Source: Streptomyces sp. S4.7
GTDB lineage: Bacteria; Actinomycetota; Actinomycetes; Streptomycetales; Streptomycetaceae
DNA: 64,000 bases
Direction of reading: 5' to 3'
Assembly (NCBI RefSeq): GCF_010384365.1
Contig: NZ_CP048397.1
Coordinates: 5,208,001 to 5,272,000, forward strand
Numbering within the stretch: the stretch's first letter is position 1; every line of letters starts with the position of its first letter. The notes beneath the pieces are model-generated. The model made no database searches, was not told the DNA's origin, and saw only the letters and a list, made by a program, of their open reading frames with translations. A program made the position numbers and the translations under genes. Positions 23,444 to 31,269 of this stretch are shown piece by piece.

Positions 23444-25953
23444 TTTTTGCTCCGTTGGGTGTCGTCGTCGGTGGCGGAGCGCCCGCGGTGGCTCGTGCTC
23501 CTGTTGATCCCCTGGGCGTAGGCCGCCAGGACGTCAGAGACTTGCCGGGAGTCCCGACGGCGGGGCGACGGCTTGGGGGCGGAGCCGGATCGCTGCTCCG
23601 CACCGTCGCGTTTGCCCAGGGTGGGCCACTGCTTGGGTGTGTTGCGCTGCCGCAGTGGCAGTCCCGAGGAGCTGACTCCGGCGATACGGGAGACCGGCTC
23701 CGCGTGAACGGGGTGCTGGGAAGGCGCGTTGGAGCGCTCGCGGTCGTCGGCGGGGGACCCCTTCGCCCCGTCCGAACCGCGTGAGCCGTCGGAACCGCGT
23801 GAGCCGTCGGAACCGCGTGAGCCGTCACGGGAGGACCCGGCGGAGCCGCTGTCCCCTCCCGGGTTGTAGTCGCCCGCCGCGGCGGCGTCGCCGTTCCTGC
23901 CGATGCCGATGCCGATGCCGCTCCGGCCGGCCGGAGCCCCCGCGCCCGCTCCCGCTCCCGCCGACTGGCGGCGGAGCGGTCCGGGACCGGTGATCGGGCG
24001 CGGCGTCTCGTAGCGCACGCCGGGGCGCTCACCGAGCGCGCCCTGCGCGGGCGGCGCGGTCTCCTGCGGAGCCGCCGCCAGCACGTTCGCGGGCAGGGTG
24101 ACCTCGGCGATCGTGCCCGGTCCGGAGGAGTCGCGCAGTTCGACAACGATGCCGTGCCGGGCGGCGAGCCGCGCGACCACGTGCAGACCCATGGACCGTA
24201 CGTCGCCGATGCCGGCCTTCGGCTCCAGCAGACCCTTGTTGAGGCTGGCGCGCCGTTCGGCGGTGATGCCCACGCCCTCGTCGACGATCTGTACGACGGC
24301 CCGGTCCCACAGACGCCAGACCGCGACCCCGACCTGCTTGTCCGGGGGCGAGAAGCGCGTCGCGTTGTCGAGGAGTTCGGCCAGGATGTGCGCCACGTCG
24401 TGGACCACACGCGCGGCGATGCCGATGCCCGACTCGATGACACCGAGGGAGACCCGGTCGAAGCGCTCGATCTGCTGCGCGGCGGCCACGATCACCGTCG
24501 AGCAGGAGATGTCGGCGGACCGTACCCGGCCGTGCCCGTAGCCACCCAGCACCAGCAGGTTGTTGGTGTTGCGCTCCATTCGGATGGCCAGGTGGTCGAG
24601 CGCGAAGAGGGTCTTCATGCGCTCGGGGTCGGCCTCGTCGCGCTGCACCGCGTCCAGCTCGGACACCATGACGGTGGTCAACTGCGCTCCCCTGCGGGCG
24701 ACACCGACCAGCGTCTCGGCGAACTGCTCGTGGATGTGGGCCTGTTGGGCCGCGAGGCGGACGGCTTCGTGGTGAACGGCGTTGAACGCCTCACCGACCT
24801 CGCCGATCTCGTCCAGACCCGTGGTCTTGACCGGGTTGCCCGACCGCTCGGCGACCTGCTCGGGTGTGGCGCCGCTGAGCGCGCCGGGCTGGGACAGCTC
24901 CGTCATGACCCGCGGCAGACCCGTGTGCGCCACCTCGTGAGCGGCGTTGCGCAGGTCCCGCAGCCGGCGGATCATCACGCGGCCGAGCCTGATGGCGACG
25001 ACGACCGCGCTGATGAGCGTGAGCAGCACCAGCGCCACCTCGGCGCCGGCCAGCCAGGCGAGCGAGGTGCGCGTCTCGGTGACCGTCTTGAGCACGGACT
25101 CGTCGATACGGCTCTCGACCGACCGCAGGATCGCCTGCCGGTCGGCCGTCGCCTGCTGCCACTTCTTGGGAGAGACGGTGAGTTCCTGGTCCGGCGCGGT
25201 GCGCGCCACCTGGTCCTCCAGCCGGCGTGCCTCAAGGGCCTTGGGACCGGAGAGCGTGCGCTCCAGCCAGGTCCGCCACTGCACCGGACCCAGGTCGAAC
25301 AGGGCGCCCGTCGCTTCGGTGTAGCCGATCCTGGTGGCCTCGAAGGTCCGCTTGGACGCCTCGGTGAAGCCGCCCGTGGCCTGCGCCTTCATGACCGCGA
25401 CCTGCTGCTGGCCCATGTGCTCGGAGGCCCGCGACAGCGCGGCGGCGGCGCGGATCCGGTCGGCGACCTCGGCGTCGACACCGTCGGCCTGGGCGATGCC
25501 GTCGCGGTAGTCGATCAGGTCGGCGATCACGATCCGGTAGCCGAACGTCAGCGCCGTGACGGTGCTCCCTCCGGAACGCACCTGGGCGCGCAGGGAGGGC
25601 ATTTCACCGATGAAGCGGTCGATCCGGTCCAGAGCGGCCTGCGCGGTGCCCGGAACGGACGACAAGCTGCCGATCTTTGAACGGAATTGGGCGACACTCT
25701 TGTCCGTCGCGTTGGAGGTTTCGCGGAACGAGTCCGGATCGCCCTGGGTGGAGACCAAGGCGGTGGCCGCTGCCCGCTCGCGCTGCAAGTGATGGGTCAA
25801 CTCGCTTACGGAGGAGGCGACATCGACCATGGCGGTGAGGCGGTTGGCCTGCAGTGCCTGGTTGGTCGCGGGAGCGAGGGCCAGCACCGCGAAGGTGACG
25901 GCCACTACGAGCGGCACGGTGACCAGCAGGACGAGGCGACGATTGATTTTCAC
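23440..25953 (-). CDS. Conservon-type sensor histidine kinase with NIT domain (CvnA-like)
   Basis: An 837-residue membrane sensor. A first membrane segment (LVLLVTVPLVVAVTFAVLAL, residues 7-26) precedes an extracellular helical nitrate/nitrite-sensing (NIT) domain, about 30-290 (LQRERAAATALVSTQGD, FGYRIVIADLIDYRDG). A second segment (AEVALVLLTLISAVVVAIRL) and a HAMP-like region follow, then an ATPase domain (ELLDNATRFSPPDKQVGVAV, VDEGVGI, GLHVVARLAARHGI). The long tail of about 250 residues is disordered, with RGSDGS repeats encoded by an 18-bp tandem repeat near 23775-23830. A clear H-box phosphorylation motif is not seen, as in CvnA proteins. The start is GTG 25953, with GGAG eight bases upstream. 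An earlier in-frame ATG lies far upstream and is rejected. Confidence 0.85.
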   Translation of the reverse strand: MKINRRLVLLVTVPLVVAVTFAVLALAPATNQALQANRLTAMVDVASSVSELTHHLQRERAAATALVSTQGDPDSFRETSNATDKSVAQFRSKIGSLSSVPGTAQAALDRIDRFIGEMPSLRAQVRSGGSTVTALTFGYRIVIADLIDYRDGIAQADGVDAEVADRIRAAAALSRASEHMGQQQVAVMKAQATGGFTEASKRTFEATRIGYTEATGALFDLGPVQWRTWLERTLSGPKALEARRLEDQVARTAPDQELTVSPKKWQQATADRQAILRSVESRIDESVLKTVTETRTSLAWLAGAEVALVLLTLISAVVVAIRLGRVMIRRLRDLRNAAHEVAHTGLPRVMTELSQPGALSGATPEQVAERSGNPVKTTGLDEIGEVGEAFNAVHHEAVRLAAQQAHIHEQFAETLVGVARRGAQLTTVMVSELDAVQRDEADPERMKTLFALDHLAIRMERNTNNLLVLGGYGHGRVRSADISCSTVIVAAAQQIERFDRVSLGVIESGIGIAARVVHDVAHILAELLDNATRFSPPDKQVGVAVWRLWDRAVVQIVDEGVGITAERRASLNKGLLEPKAGIGDVRSMGLHVVARLAARHGIVVELRDSSGPGTIAEVTLPANVLAAAPQETAPPAQGALGERPGVRYETPRPITGPGPLRRQSAGAGAGAGAPAGRSGIGIGIGRNGDAAAAGDYNPGGDSGSAGSSRDGSRGSDGSRGSDGSRGSDGAKGSPADDRERSNAPSQHPVHAEPVSRIAGVSSSGLPLRQRNTPKQWPTLGKRDGAEQRSGSAPKPSPRRRDSRQVSDVLAAYAQGINRSTSHRGRSATDDDTQRSKK

Positions 25954-26559
25954 TGCGCGGCTCCATCGCCGGAACCGGTGCTGAGTATCGGTGACACGCA
26001 GATACCTATTAACGGGTTGGGGGGTGTCGGTGGGGATCGCGAGTAGATCGTGTGCAACGTTACGGAAGGGACTGGCGAGGCCCCCGTGGCGCGGCTTGAT
26101 CCTATGCCGTAGCACCTCGTTACGGATGCGTGCATCCTCGAAAAATGCAGGTGCCTAACAGGCCACGAACGGTCCAACTCGGCCACAATCAACGCCCGAA
26201 GCACCTCTCGGAGCCGTAAGCGGAATCGCCGAATCGTTTCAACTCCAGCGCAATTGGCCAGCCCACAGGCGTTTCTGGCCCCTCATGGCGCCAACTACCG
26301 GAATGTACATGGGTAGTTCGGCGTGGCGACTTGACTGGAGGTGCGGTCCTCGGAATGTCGTTGCCGAAGGGTTAGATCATCGGTCCTGAACAGGCGTGCC
26401 ACGGGCGGCATTTCGGTCACAACCGCACACCTGACGAGTTCCTCCACACGGCATTCACTCAAGTGACAAACCGTCAACCGGTCCTTCCCCGAACGGAGGT
26501 GCCGGGACGGTGGGAAGGACACACCGACCGCCCGGCGCCGAACCGTGGCCGCACATGAC
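25954..26559. other. About 600-base intergenic leader upstream of cvnA-like kinase
   Basis: No convincing gene was found. A 14-base palindrome GGATGCGTGCATCC lies at 26124-26137. The region is less G+C-rich than coding DNA and probably holds the kinase promoter. A minus-strand open frame at 26295-26561 has codon use unlike its neighbours and is rejected. Confidence 0.5.
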
Positions 26560-26604
26560 AACAGGCCCCCCGATCAGACGCGTGGTCTGAAAGGAAGGCC
26601 TGTT
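26560..26604 (-). terminator. Hairpin terminator downstream of tRNA-Arg
   Basis: AACAGGCC at 26560-26567 pairs with GGCCTGTT at 26597-26604, with an inner CAGAC/GTCTG pair. It lies 18 bases beyond the tRNA 3' end in its direction of transcription. Confidence 0.65.
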
Positions 26605-26621
26605 CGGCACCTTGAATACGG

Positions 26622-26693
26622 TGCCCCCGGCAGGATTCGAACCTGCGCACCCGGCTCCGGAGGCCGATGCTCTATCCCCTGAGCTACGGGGGC
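26622..26693 (-). tRNA. tRNA-Arg (anticodon CCG)
   Basis: A 72-base cloverleaf read on the minus strand. The acceptor stem is GCCCCCG/CGGGGGC with discriminator A. The D arm is GCTC AGGGGATA GAGC. The anticodon stem-loop is TCGGC CTCCGGA GCCGG with CCG at positions 34-36. The T arm is GCAGG TTCGAAT CCTGC. CCA is not encoded. It reads CGG, a common Arg codon in this genome. Confidence 0.95.
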
Positions 26694-26853
26694 GTGTCGC
26701 CGTGGACCTTGGCGACGGGTAAAACCCTACCAGCCCCCGTGGGGTCGTCGTGAACAGGTATTTGCCGTGAGGCGTCGCGCCGCCCCGCGCCGGCCGGTGC
26801 CCCACGCGGGGTGAGAAGTGGGGAAAACCCGGACGCGGCCCGGGAGGCCGACC

Positions 26854-26859
26854 TACTCT
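26854..26859 (+). promoter_or_regulatory. -10 element TACTCT for a probable leaderless transcript
   Basis: TACTCT fits TANNNT. A weak -35 (GGACGC, 26831-26836) lies 17 bases upstream. The GTG at 26866 is seven bases after the hexamer, the expected transcription start, and no ribosome-binding site lies at normal distance, so the response regulator mRNA may be leaderless. Confidence 0.5.
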
Positions 26860-26865
26860 CGTGTG

Positions 26866-27309
26866 GTGTCTGGCGCGTCAGGCCGGGTGCTCGTTGTCGA
26901 CGACAACAGGGTCATCCGGCAGTTGATCAGGGTCAACCTTGAGCTGGAGGGCTTCGAGGTCGTGACCGCGGCCGATGGTGCCGAGTGTCTGGACGTCGTC
27001 CACCGGGTCAGGCCCGATGTGATCACCCTCGACATCGTCATGCCGCGCCTCGACGGCATCCGCACCGCCGCCCGTCTGCGGGCCGATCCGCTGACCTCGC
27101 ACCTGCCCGTCGCGATCATCAGCGCCTGTACGCGGTACGAGGTGGAGACCGGCATCGTCGCGGGCGTGGACGCCTTCCTCGCCAAGCCGTTCGAGCCCGC
27201 CGACCTCGTCAGGGTCGTACGCCGGCTGATGCGCCGGGAGAGCCCGTCGCTGGACGACAGGTACGAGGCGGGGCGCGCCGGCAGCACGCCCGGAAGCGCG
27301 CGCGGCTGA
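26866..27309 (+). CDS. Single-domain response regulator (REC only)
   Basis: A 147-residue stand-alone receiver domain: acidic pocket VLVVDDNRVIRQL (about residues 8-20), phospho-acceptor Asp in VITLDIVMPRLDG (about 57), the ISAC switch region, and Lys in FLAKPFEP (about 110). No DNA-binding or enzyme output domain follows, so it acts by protein contact. No kinase gene is adjacent; the nearest sensor is the conservon-type kinase across the tRNA in the opposite direction. The start codon is GTG 26866, supported by leaderless promoter spacing (GTG 26863 is a neighbouring candidate). Confidence 0.8.
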   Translation: MSGASGRVLVVDDNRVIRQLIRVNLELEGFEVVTAADGAECLDVVHRVRPDVITLDIVMPRLDGIRTAARLRADPLTSHLPVAIISACTRYEVETGIVAGVDAFLAKPFEPADLVRVVRRLMRRESPSLDDRYEAGRAGSTPGSARG

Positions 27310-27348
27310 CGGCCCCGCGGGCCGGCCGGATCCGTGCAGGTGCCCGCA

Positions 27349-27392
27349 TCGCGAAACCGGTTCGCGAAGACGCCCCCCTCCTCCCATACGCT
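27349..27392 (+). promoter_or_regulatory. Palindrome and -10 element upstream of argS-like gene
   Basis: TCGCGAA (27349-27355) and TTCGCGA (27361-27367) form an inverted repeat around ACCGG. It is followed by TACGCT at 27387-27392, which fits TANNNT and places transcription start at or very near GTG 27399. This is the second probable leaderless start in a row. Confidence 0.45.
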
Positions 27393-27398
27393 GGTCCC

Positions 27399-28412
27399 GT
27401 GACCCCCGCCGACCTCTCCCGGACCGTGCTGCGCGCCCTGCGCCGCGCGGTCGACGAGGGTGTCCTGGCCGGGCCCGTACCGGACAGCGTCCAGGTCGGG
27501 CGTCCCGGGCCCGGCGGCAGCGGCGACTACGCGACCTCCGTCGCGCTGCGGCTCGCGGGCCCCGCCCGGCGCAGTCCCCTCGACATCGCCGAGATCCTCC
27601 GTGCCGAGATCCTGCGTGCCGAGATCCTGCGTTCCACCCCGGCCCTCTCCCGCGTCGACGTCACGGGACCCGGCTTCCTCAATTTCACGCTCGCCCCCGG
27701 CAGCCGCGCCGAAGTCGTCCGCGCCGTCCTCGGCGCCGGGATCGGGTACGGGCACGGGGACGCCCTCGCCGGCACCGCCGTGATCCTCGCCCCCGCCGGT
27801 GAACTCCGCGCGGCCGTCCGCACCGAGACCGTCATGCGGCTGCTGCGCGCGCAGGGCGCCGACGCCCGCACCGGCCCCGACGCCACCGAGCGGCTGACGG
27901 TGCGGCCGGTCTGCGCCACTCTCGCGGGTGACCTGTTCGCCCGCCTCGGGACCGACGCCGCCCGCTGGGGTCTGCTGCGGCCCGCGGCCCACGACGCGGC
28001 CGCGACCGGCGACGACCTTCTCGTCCAGCACGAGAGCAACCCCCTGTTCACGGTGCGCTACGCCCACGCCCGTACCCGCGCGCTCCTGCGCAACGCCGCC
28101 GCCCTCGGCATCCCGAGGGGCGACGGCGACACCTTCGAACCCGGCGCCCGCGCGCTTCTCGACAGCATCGGCGACCACCCCGGCGTACTCGCCGCCGCCG
28201 CCCGCCACCGCGCCCCCGACCGGGTCGCCCGGCACCTCGAACACACCGCGGAGGCGTTCCTGCACTTCCAGGAGACCTGCCGCCCGCTGCCCGCCGGCGA
28301 CGAGAAACCCTCGGCCGCCCACCGGTCCCGGCTCGCACTCACCGAAGCCGCCGGGACGGTGCTGGCCGGTGGCCTCACCCTCCTCGGTATCGACGCGCCC
28401 GAACACCTCTGA
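27399..28412 (+). CDS. Arginyl-tRNA synthetase paralogue lacking the catalytic core
   Basis: A 337-residue protein. Residues 1-115 match the ArgRS N-terminal Add1 domain (SGDYATSVALRLAGPARR, VDVTGPGFLNFTLAPG). Residues about 195-337 match the C-terminal DALR anticodon-binding domain (RLGTDAARWGLLR, ESNPLFTVRYAHARTRALLRNAAALG, EAFLHFQETCRPLP). Full ArgRS has about 550 residues. The Rossmann core with HIGH and KMSK motifs is absent and replaced by about 80 uncharacterised residues, so aminoacylation is not expected. It contains three tandem AEILR units (12-base repeat, about 27595-27640). It precedes lysA exactly where actinobacteria such as Corynebacterium carry argS (argS-lysA). It may bind tRNA-Arg. 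Confidence 0.8.
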   Translation: MTPADLSRTVLRALRRAVDEGVLAGPVPDSVQVGRPGPGGSGDYATSVALRLAGPARRSPLDIAEILRAEILRAEILRSTPALSRVDVTGPGFLNFTLAPGSRAEVVRAVLGAGIGYGHGDALAGTAVILAPAGELRAAVRTETVMRLLRAQGADARTGPDATERLTVRPVCATLAGDLFARLGTDAARWGLLRPAAHDAAATGDDLLVQHESNPLFTVRYAHARTRALLRNAAALGIPRGDGDTFEPGARALLDSIGDHPGVLAAAARHRAPDRVARHLEHTAEAFLHFQETCRPLPAGDEKPSAAHRSRLALTEAAGTVLAGGLTLLGIDAPEHL

Positions 28413-28464
28413 TGCGGTCCGCCGAGTCGGACGCATCCGACGTAACCAAGAGAGCAAGAAGACG

Positions 28465-29856
28465 ATGAGCCGTTCCGCCCACCCCGCCGGGCCCCGCTAC
28501 GCCGACGTGCACACCGAGGGCCACTACTCCCCGCCGCCCGCCGACCTCAACACGCTGGACGAGAAGATCTGGTCGCGCACGGTCAGCCGCGACGAGGACG
28601 GTGTCGCCACCGTCGCGGGACTGCCGGTCACCCGGCTCGCCGAGGAGTTCGGCACCCCCGCCTACTTCCTCGACGAGGCCGACTTCCGCGCCCGCTGCCG
28701 AGCCTGGGCCGACGCCTTCGGCAAGGACGCCGACGTCTTCTACGCGGGCAAGGCGTTCCTGTCCCGCGCCGTCGTCCACTGGCTCAAGGAGGAGGGGCTC
28801 AACCTCGACGTCTGCTCCGGCGGCGAGCTGGCCACCGCGCTGGACGCGGGCATGCCCCCCGAGCGCATCGCGCTGCACGGCAACAACAAGTCGGTGCACG
28901 AGATCGAGCGCGCCGTCTCCGCGGGCGTCGGACGCATCGTCCTCGACTCCTTCCAGGAGATGGTGCGCGTCGCGCACATCGCGCAGAGCCTCGGCCGGGT
29001 GCAGCCCGTGCAGATCCGGGTCACCGTCGGCGTCGAGGCGCACACCCACGAGTTCATCGCCACCGCCCACGAGGACCAGAAGTTCGGTATCGCGCTGGCC
29101 GACGGACAGGCCGCCGAGGCCGTCCGCCGCGCGCTGCGGCTCGACGGCATCGAACTCGTCGGCATCCACTCGCACATCGGCTCGCAGATCTTCGACATGG
29201 CGGGCTTCGAGGTCTCCGCGCGCCGCGTCGTCGAACTGCTGGCCGCGGTCCGCGACGAGCACGGCGTCGAACTCCCGGAGATCGACCTCGGCGGCGGCCT
29301 CGGCATCGCGTACACCCCCGAGGACGACCCGCGCGAGCCGCACGAGATCGCCAAGTCCCTGACCGCGATTGTCACCCGTGAGTGCGAATCCGCGGGCCTG
29401 CGCACCCCCCGGATCTCCGTCGAGCCCGGCCGCGCCATCGTCGGCCCGACCGCCTTCACGCTCTACGAGGTCGGCACCATCAAGCCCCTGGAAGGGCTGC
29501 GGACGTACGTGAGCGTCGACGGCGGCATGTCGGACAACATCCGTACGGCTCTGTACGACGCCGAGTACAGCGTCGCGCTCGTCTCCCGCCGCTCCGACGC
29601 CGAGCCGATGCTCTCGCGCGTCGTCGGCAAGCACTGCGAGAGCGGTGACATCGTCGTACGCGACGCGTTCCTGCCCGCCGACCTGGCGCCCGGAGACCTG
29701 ATCGCGGTCCCCGCCACCGGCGCGTACTGCCGCTCCATGGCGAGCAACTACAACCACGCGCCGCGCCCGCCCGTCGTCGCCGTCAAGGACGGCGGGGCGC
29801 GGGTGATCGTCCGGCGCGAGACGGAGGAAGATCTCCTGCGTCTGGACGTCGGTTAG
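28465..29856 (+). CDS. lysA: Diaminopimelate decarboxylase
   Basis: A 463-residue PLP enzyme that decarboxylates meso-diaminopimelate to L-lysine, the last step of lysine synthesis. The PLP-binding lysine lies in YAGKAFL (about residue 94). Also seen are GIHSHIGSQIF (H in the substrate pocket), LGGGLGI, EPGRAIVGP, the active-site Cys in GKHCESGD, and GAYCRSMASNYN. Length and motifs are normal. The ATG at 28465 follows a weak AGAG. It lies 52 bases after the argS-like gene, so the two are likely co-transcribed; hom follows after 98 bases. Confidence 0.96.
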   Translation: MSRSAHPAGPRYADVHTEGHYSPPPADLNTLDEKIWSRTVSRDEDGVATVAGLPVTRLAEEFGTPAYFLDEADFRARCRAWADAFGKDADVFYAGKAFLSRAVVHWLKEEGLNLDVCSGGELATALDAGMPPERIALHGNNKSVHEIERAVSAGVGRIVLDSFQEMVRVAHIAQSLGRVQPVQIRVTVGVEAHTHEFIATAHEDQKFGIALADGQAAEAVRRALRLDGIELVGIHSHIGSQIFDMAGFEVSARRVVELLAAVRDEHGVELPEIDLGGGLGIAYTPEDDPREPHEIAKSLTAIVTRECESAGLRTPRISVEPGRAIVGPTAFTLYEVGTIKPLEGLRTYVSVDGGMSDNIRTALYDAEYSVALVSRRSDAEPMLSRVVGKHCESGDIVVRDAFLPADLAPGDLIAVPATGAYCRSMASNYNHAPRPPVVAVKDGGARVIVRRETEEDLLRLDVG

Positions 29857-29954
29857 CTGAGACAGACGTCTCGTATGACGGACGGAGGGTAGAAACTTCC
29901 GTCCGGTGCGTGAGACTGGTCCACATCGCTGAGAGAGGGAATCGAGGTCGCATG

Positions 29955-31262
29955 ATGCGTACGCGTCCGCTGAAGGTGGCGCTGCTGGGCTGTGGAGTCG
30001 TCGGCTCAGAGGTGGCGCGCATCATGGCGACGCACGCCGACGATCTGGCCGCGCGGATCGGCGCGCCCCTGGAACTCGCCGGGGTCGCCGTCCGCCGTCC
30101 CTCCAAGGTGCGCGAGGGCATCGACCCCGCCCTGATCACCACGGACGCGACGGCGCTGGTCAAACGGGGCGACATCGACGTCGTCGTCGAGGTCATCGGC
30201 GGTATCGAGCCCGCCCGCACGCTGATCACCACCGCCTTCGAGCACGGCGCGTCCGTCGTCTCGGCCAACAAGGCGCTGCTCGCCGAGGACGGTGCGACGC
30301 TCTTCGCGGCGGCCGAGAGGCACGGCAAGGACCTCTACTACGAGGCCGCCGTCGCGGGCGCCATCCCGCTGCTGAGGCCGCTGCGGGAGTCCCTCGCGGG
30401 GGACAAGGTCAACCGCGTGCTCGGCATCGTCAACGGCACCACGAACTTCATCCTCGACCGGATGGACTCCTCGGGCGCCGGCTACTCGGAGGCGCTGGAC
30501 GAGGCGACGGCGCTCGGTTACGCGGAGGCCGACCCGACCGCCGACGTCGAGGGCTTCGACGCCGCCGCCAAGGCCGCGATCCTCGCCGGGATCGCCTTCC
30601 ACACCCGCGTACGCCTCGACGACGTCCACCGCGAGGGACTGACCGAGGTCACCGCCGCCGACATCGCCTCCGCGCGGCGCATGGGCTGCACCGTCAAGCT
30701 CCTCGCCATCTGCGAGCGCGCCGCCGACGGGAAGTCGGTCACCGCGCGCGTCCATCCGGCGATGATCCCGCTCAGCCACCCGCTCGCCTCCGTGCGCGAG
30801 GCGTACAACGCGGTCTTCGTCGAGGCGGAGGCGGCCGGACAGCTGATGTTCTACGGCCCCGGGGCCGGCGGCCCGCCCACCGCGTCCGCCGTGCTCGGCG
30901 ACCTCGTCGCGGTGTGCCGCAACCGGATCGGCGAGTCTACGGGGCCCGGCGAGTCCGCGTACACACGGCTGCCGGTCAGCTCCATGGCCGAGGTCGTGAC
31001 GCGGTACCACATCAGCCTCGACGTGGCCGACAAACCGGGTGTACTGGCCCAGGTCGCCACGGTCTTCGCCGAGCACGACGTGTCGATCGACACCGTGCGC
31101 CAGCAGGGCCGGCTCGACAGTGCAGGACTCGGCGGCGAGGCATCCCTCGTCGTCGTCACCCACCGCGCGCCCGACGCCGCCCTCTCCGGGACCGTCGAAG
31201 CGCTGCGCAAGCTCGACACCGTGCGCGGTGTCGCCAGCATTATGCGTGTTGAAGGGGAGTAA
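29955..31262 (+). CDS. hom: Homoserine dehydrogenase
   Basis: A 435-residue NAD(P)-dependent homoserine dehydrogenase, the branch step from aspartate semialdehyde to homoserine. The Rossmann motif is VALLGCGVVGSEVA (residues 7-20). Catalytic-domain segments are YEAAVAGAIPLLRPL and GIVNGTTNFILDRM. A C-terminal ACT domain (YHISLDVADKPGVLAQVATVFAEHDVSID, from about 350) is for feedback regulation by threonine. ATG 29955 is chosen because GAGG (29944-29947) lies seven bases upstream; ATG 29952 is adjacent. Only seven bases separate it from thrC. Confidence 0.95.
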   Translation: MRTRPLKVALLGCGVVGSEVARIMATHADDLAARIGAPLELAGVAVRRPSKVREGIDPALITTDATALVKRGDIDVVVEVIGGIEPARTLITTAFEHGASVVSANKALLAEDGATLFAAAERHGKDLYYEAAVAGAIPLLRPLRESLAGDKVNRVLGIVNGTTNFILDRMDSSGAGYSEALDEATALGYAEADPTADVEGFDAAAKAAILAGIAFHTRVRLDDVHREGLTEVTAADIASARRMGCTVKLLAICERAADGKSVTARVHPAMIPLSHPLASVREAYNAVFVEAEAAGQLMFYGPGAGGPPTASAVLGDLVAVCRNRIGESTGPGESAYTRLPVSSMAEVVTRYHISLDVADKPGVLAQVATVFAEHDVSIDTVRQQGRLDSAGLGGEASLVVVTHRAPDAALSGTVEALRKLDTVRGVASIMRVEGE

Positions 31263-31269
31263 GGGACCC

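Noticed and set aside
25954..26115. Longer N-terminus of the conservon-type kinase from 26115
   Set aside because: No ribosome-binding site; added residues precede the usual VKINRRL start, which has GGAG at GTG 25953.
26295..26561. 88-residue minus-strand frame upstream of the conservon-type kinase
   Set aside because: Codon use lacks the third-position G+C of real genes and it runs into the tRNA terminator.
28375..29757. 460-residue antisense frame over lysA
   Set aside because: Shadow of the lysA codons; no domain, while LysA motifs are complete on the plus strand.
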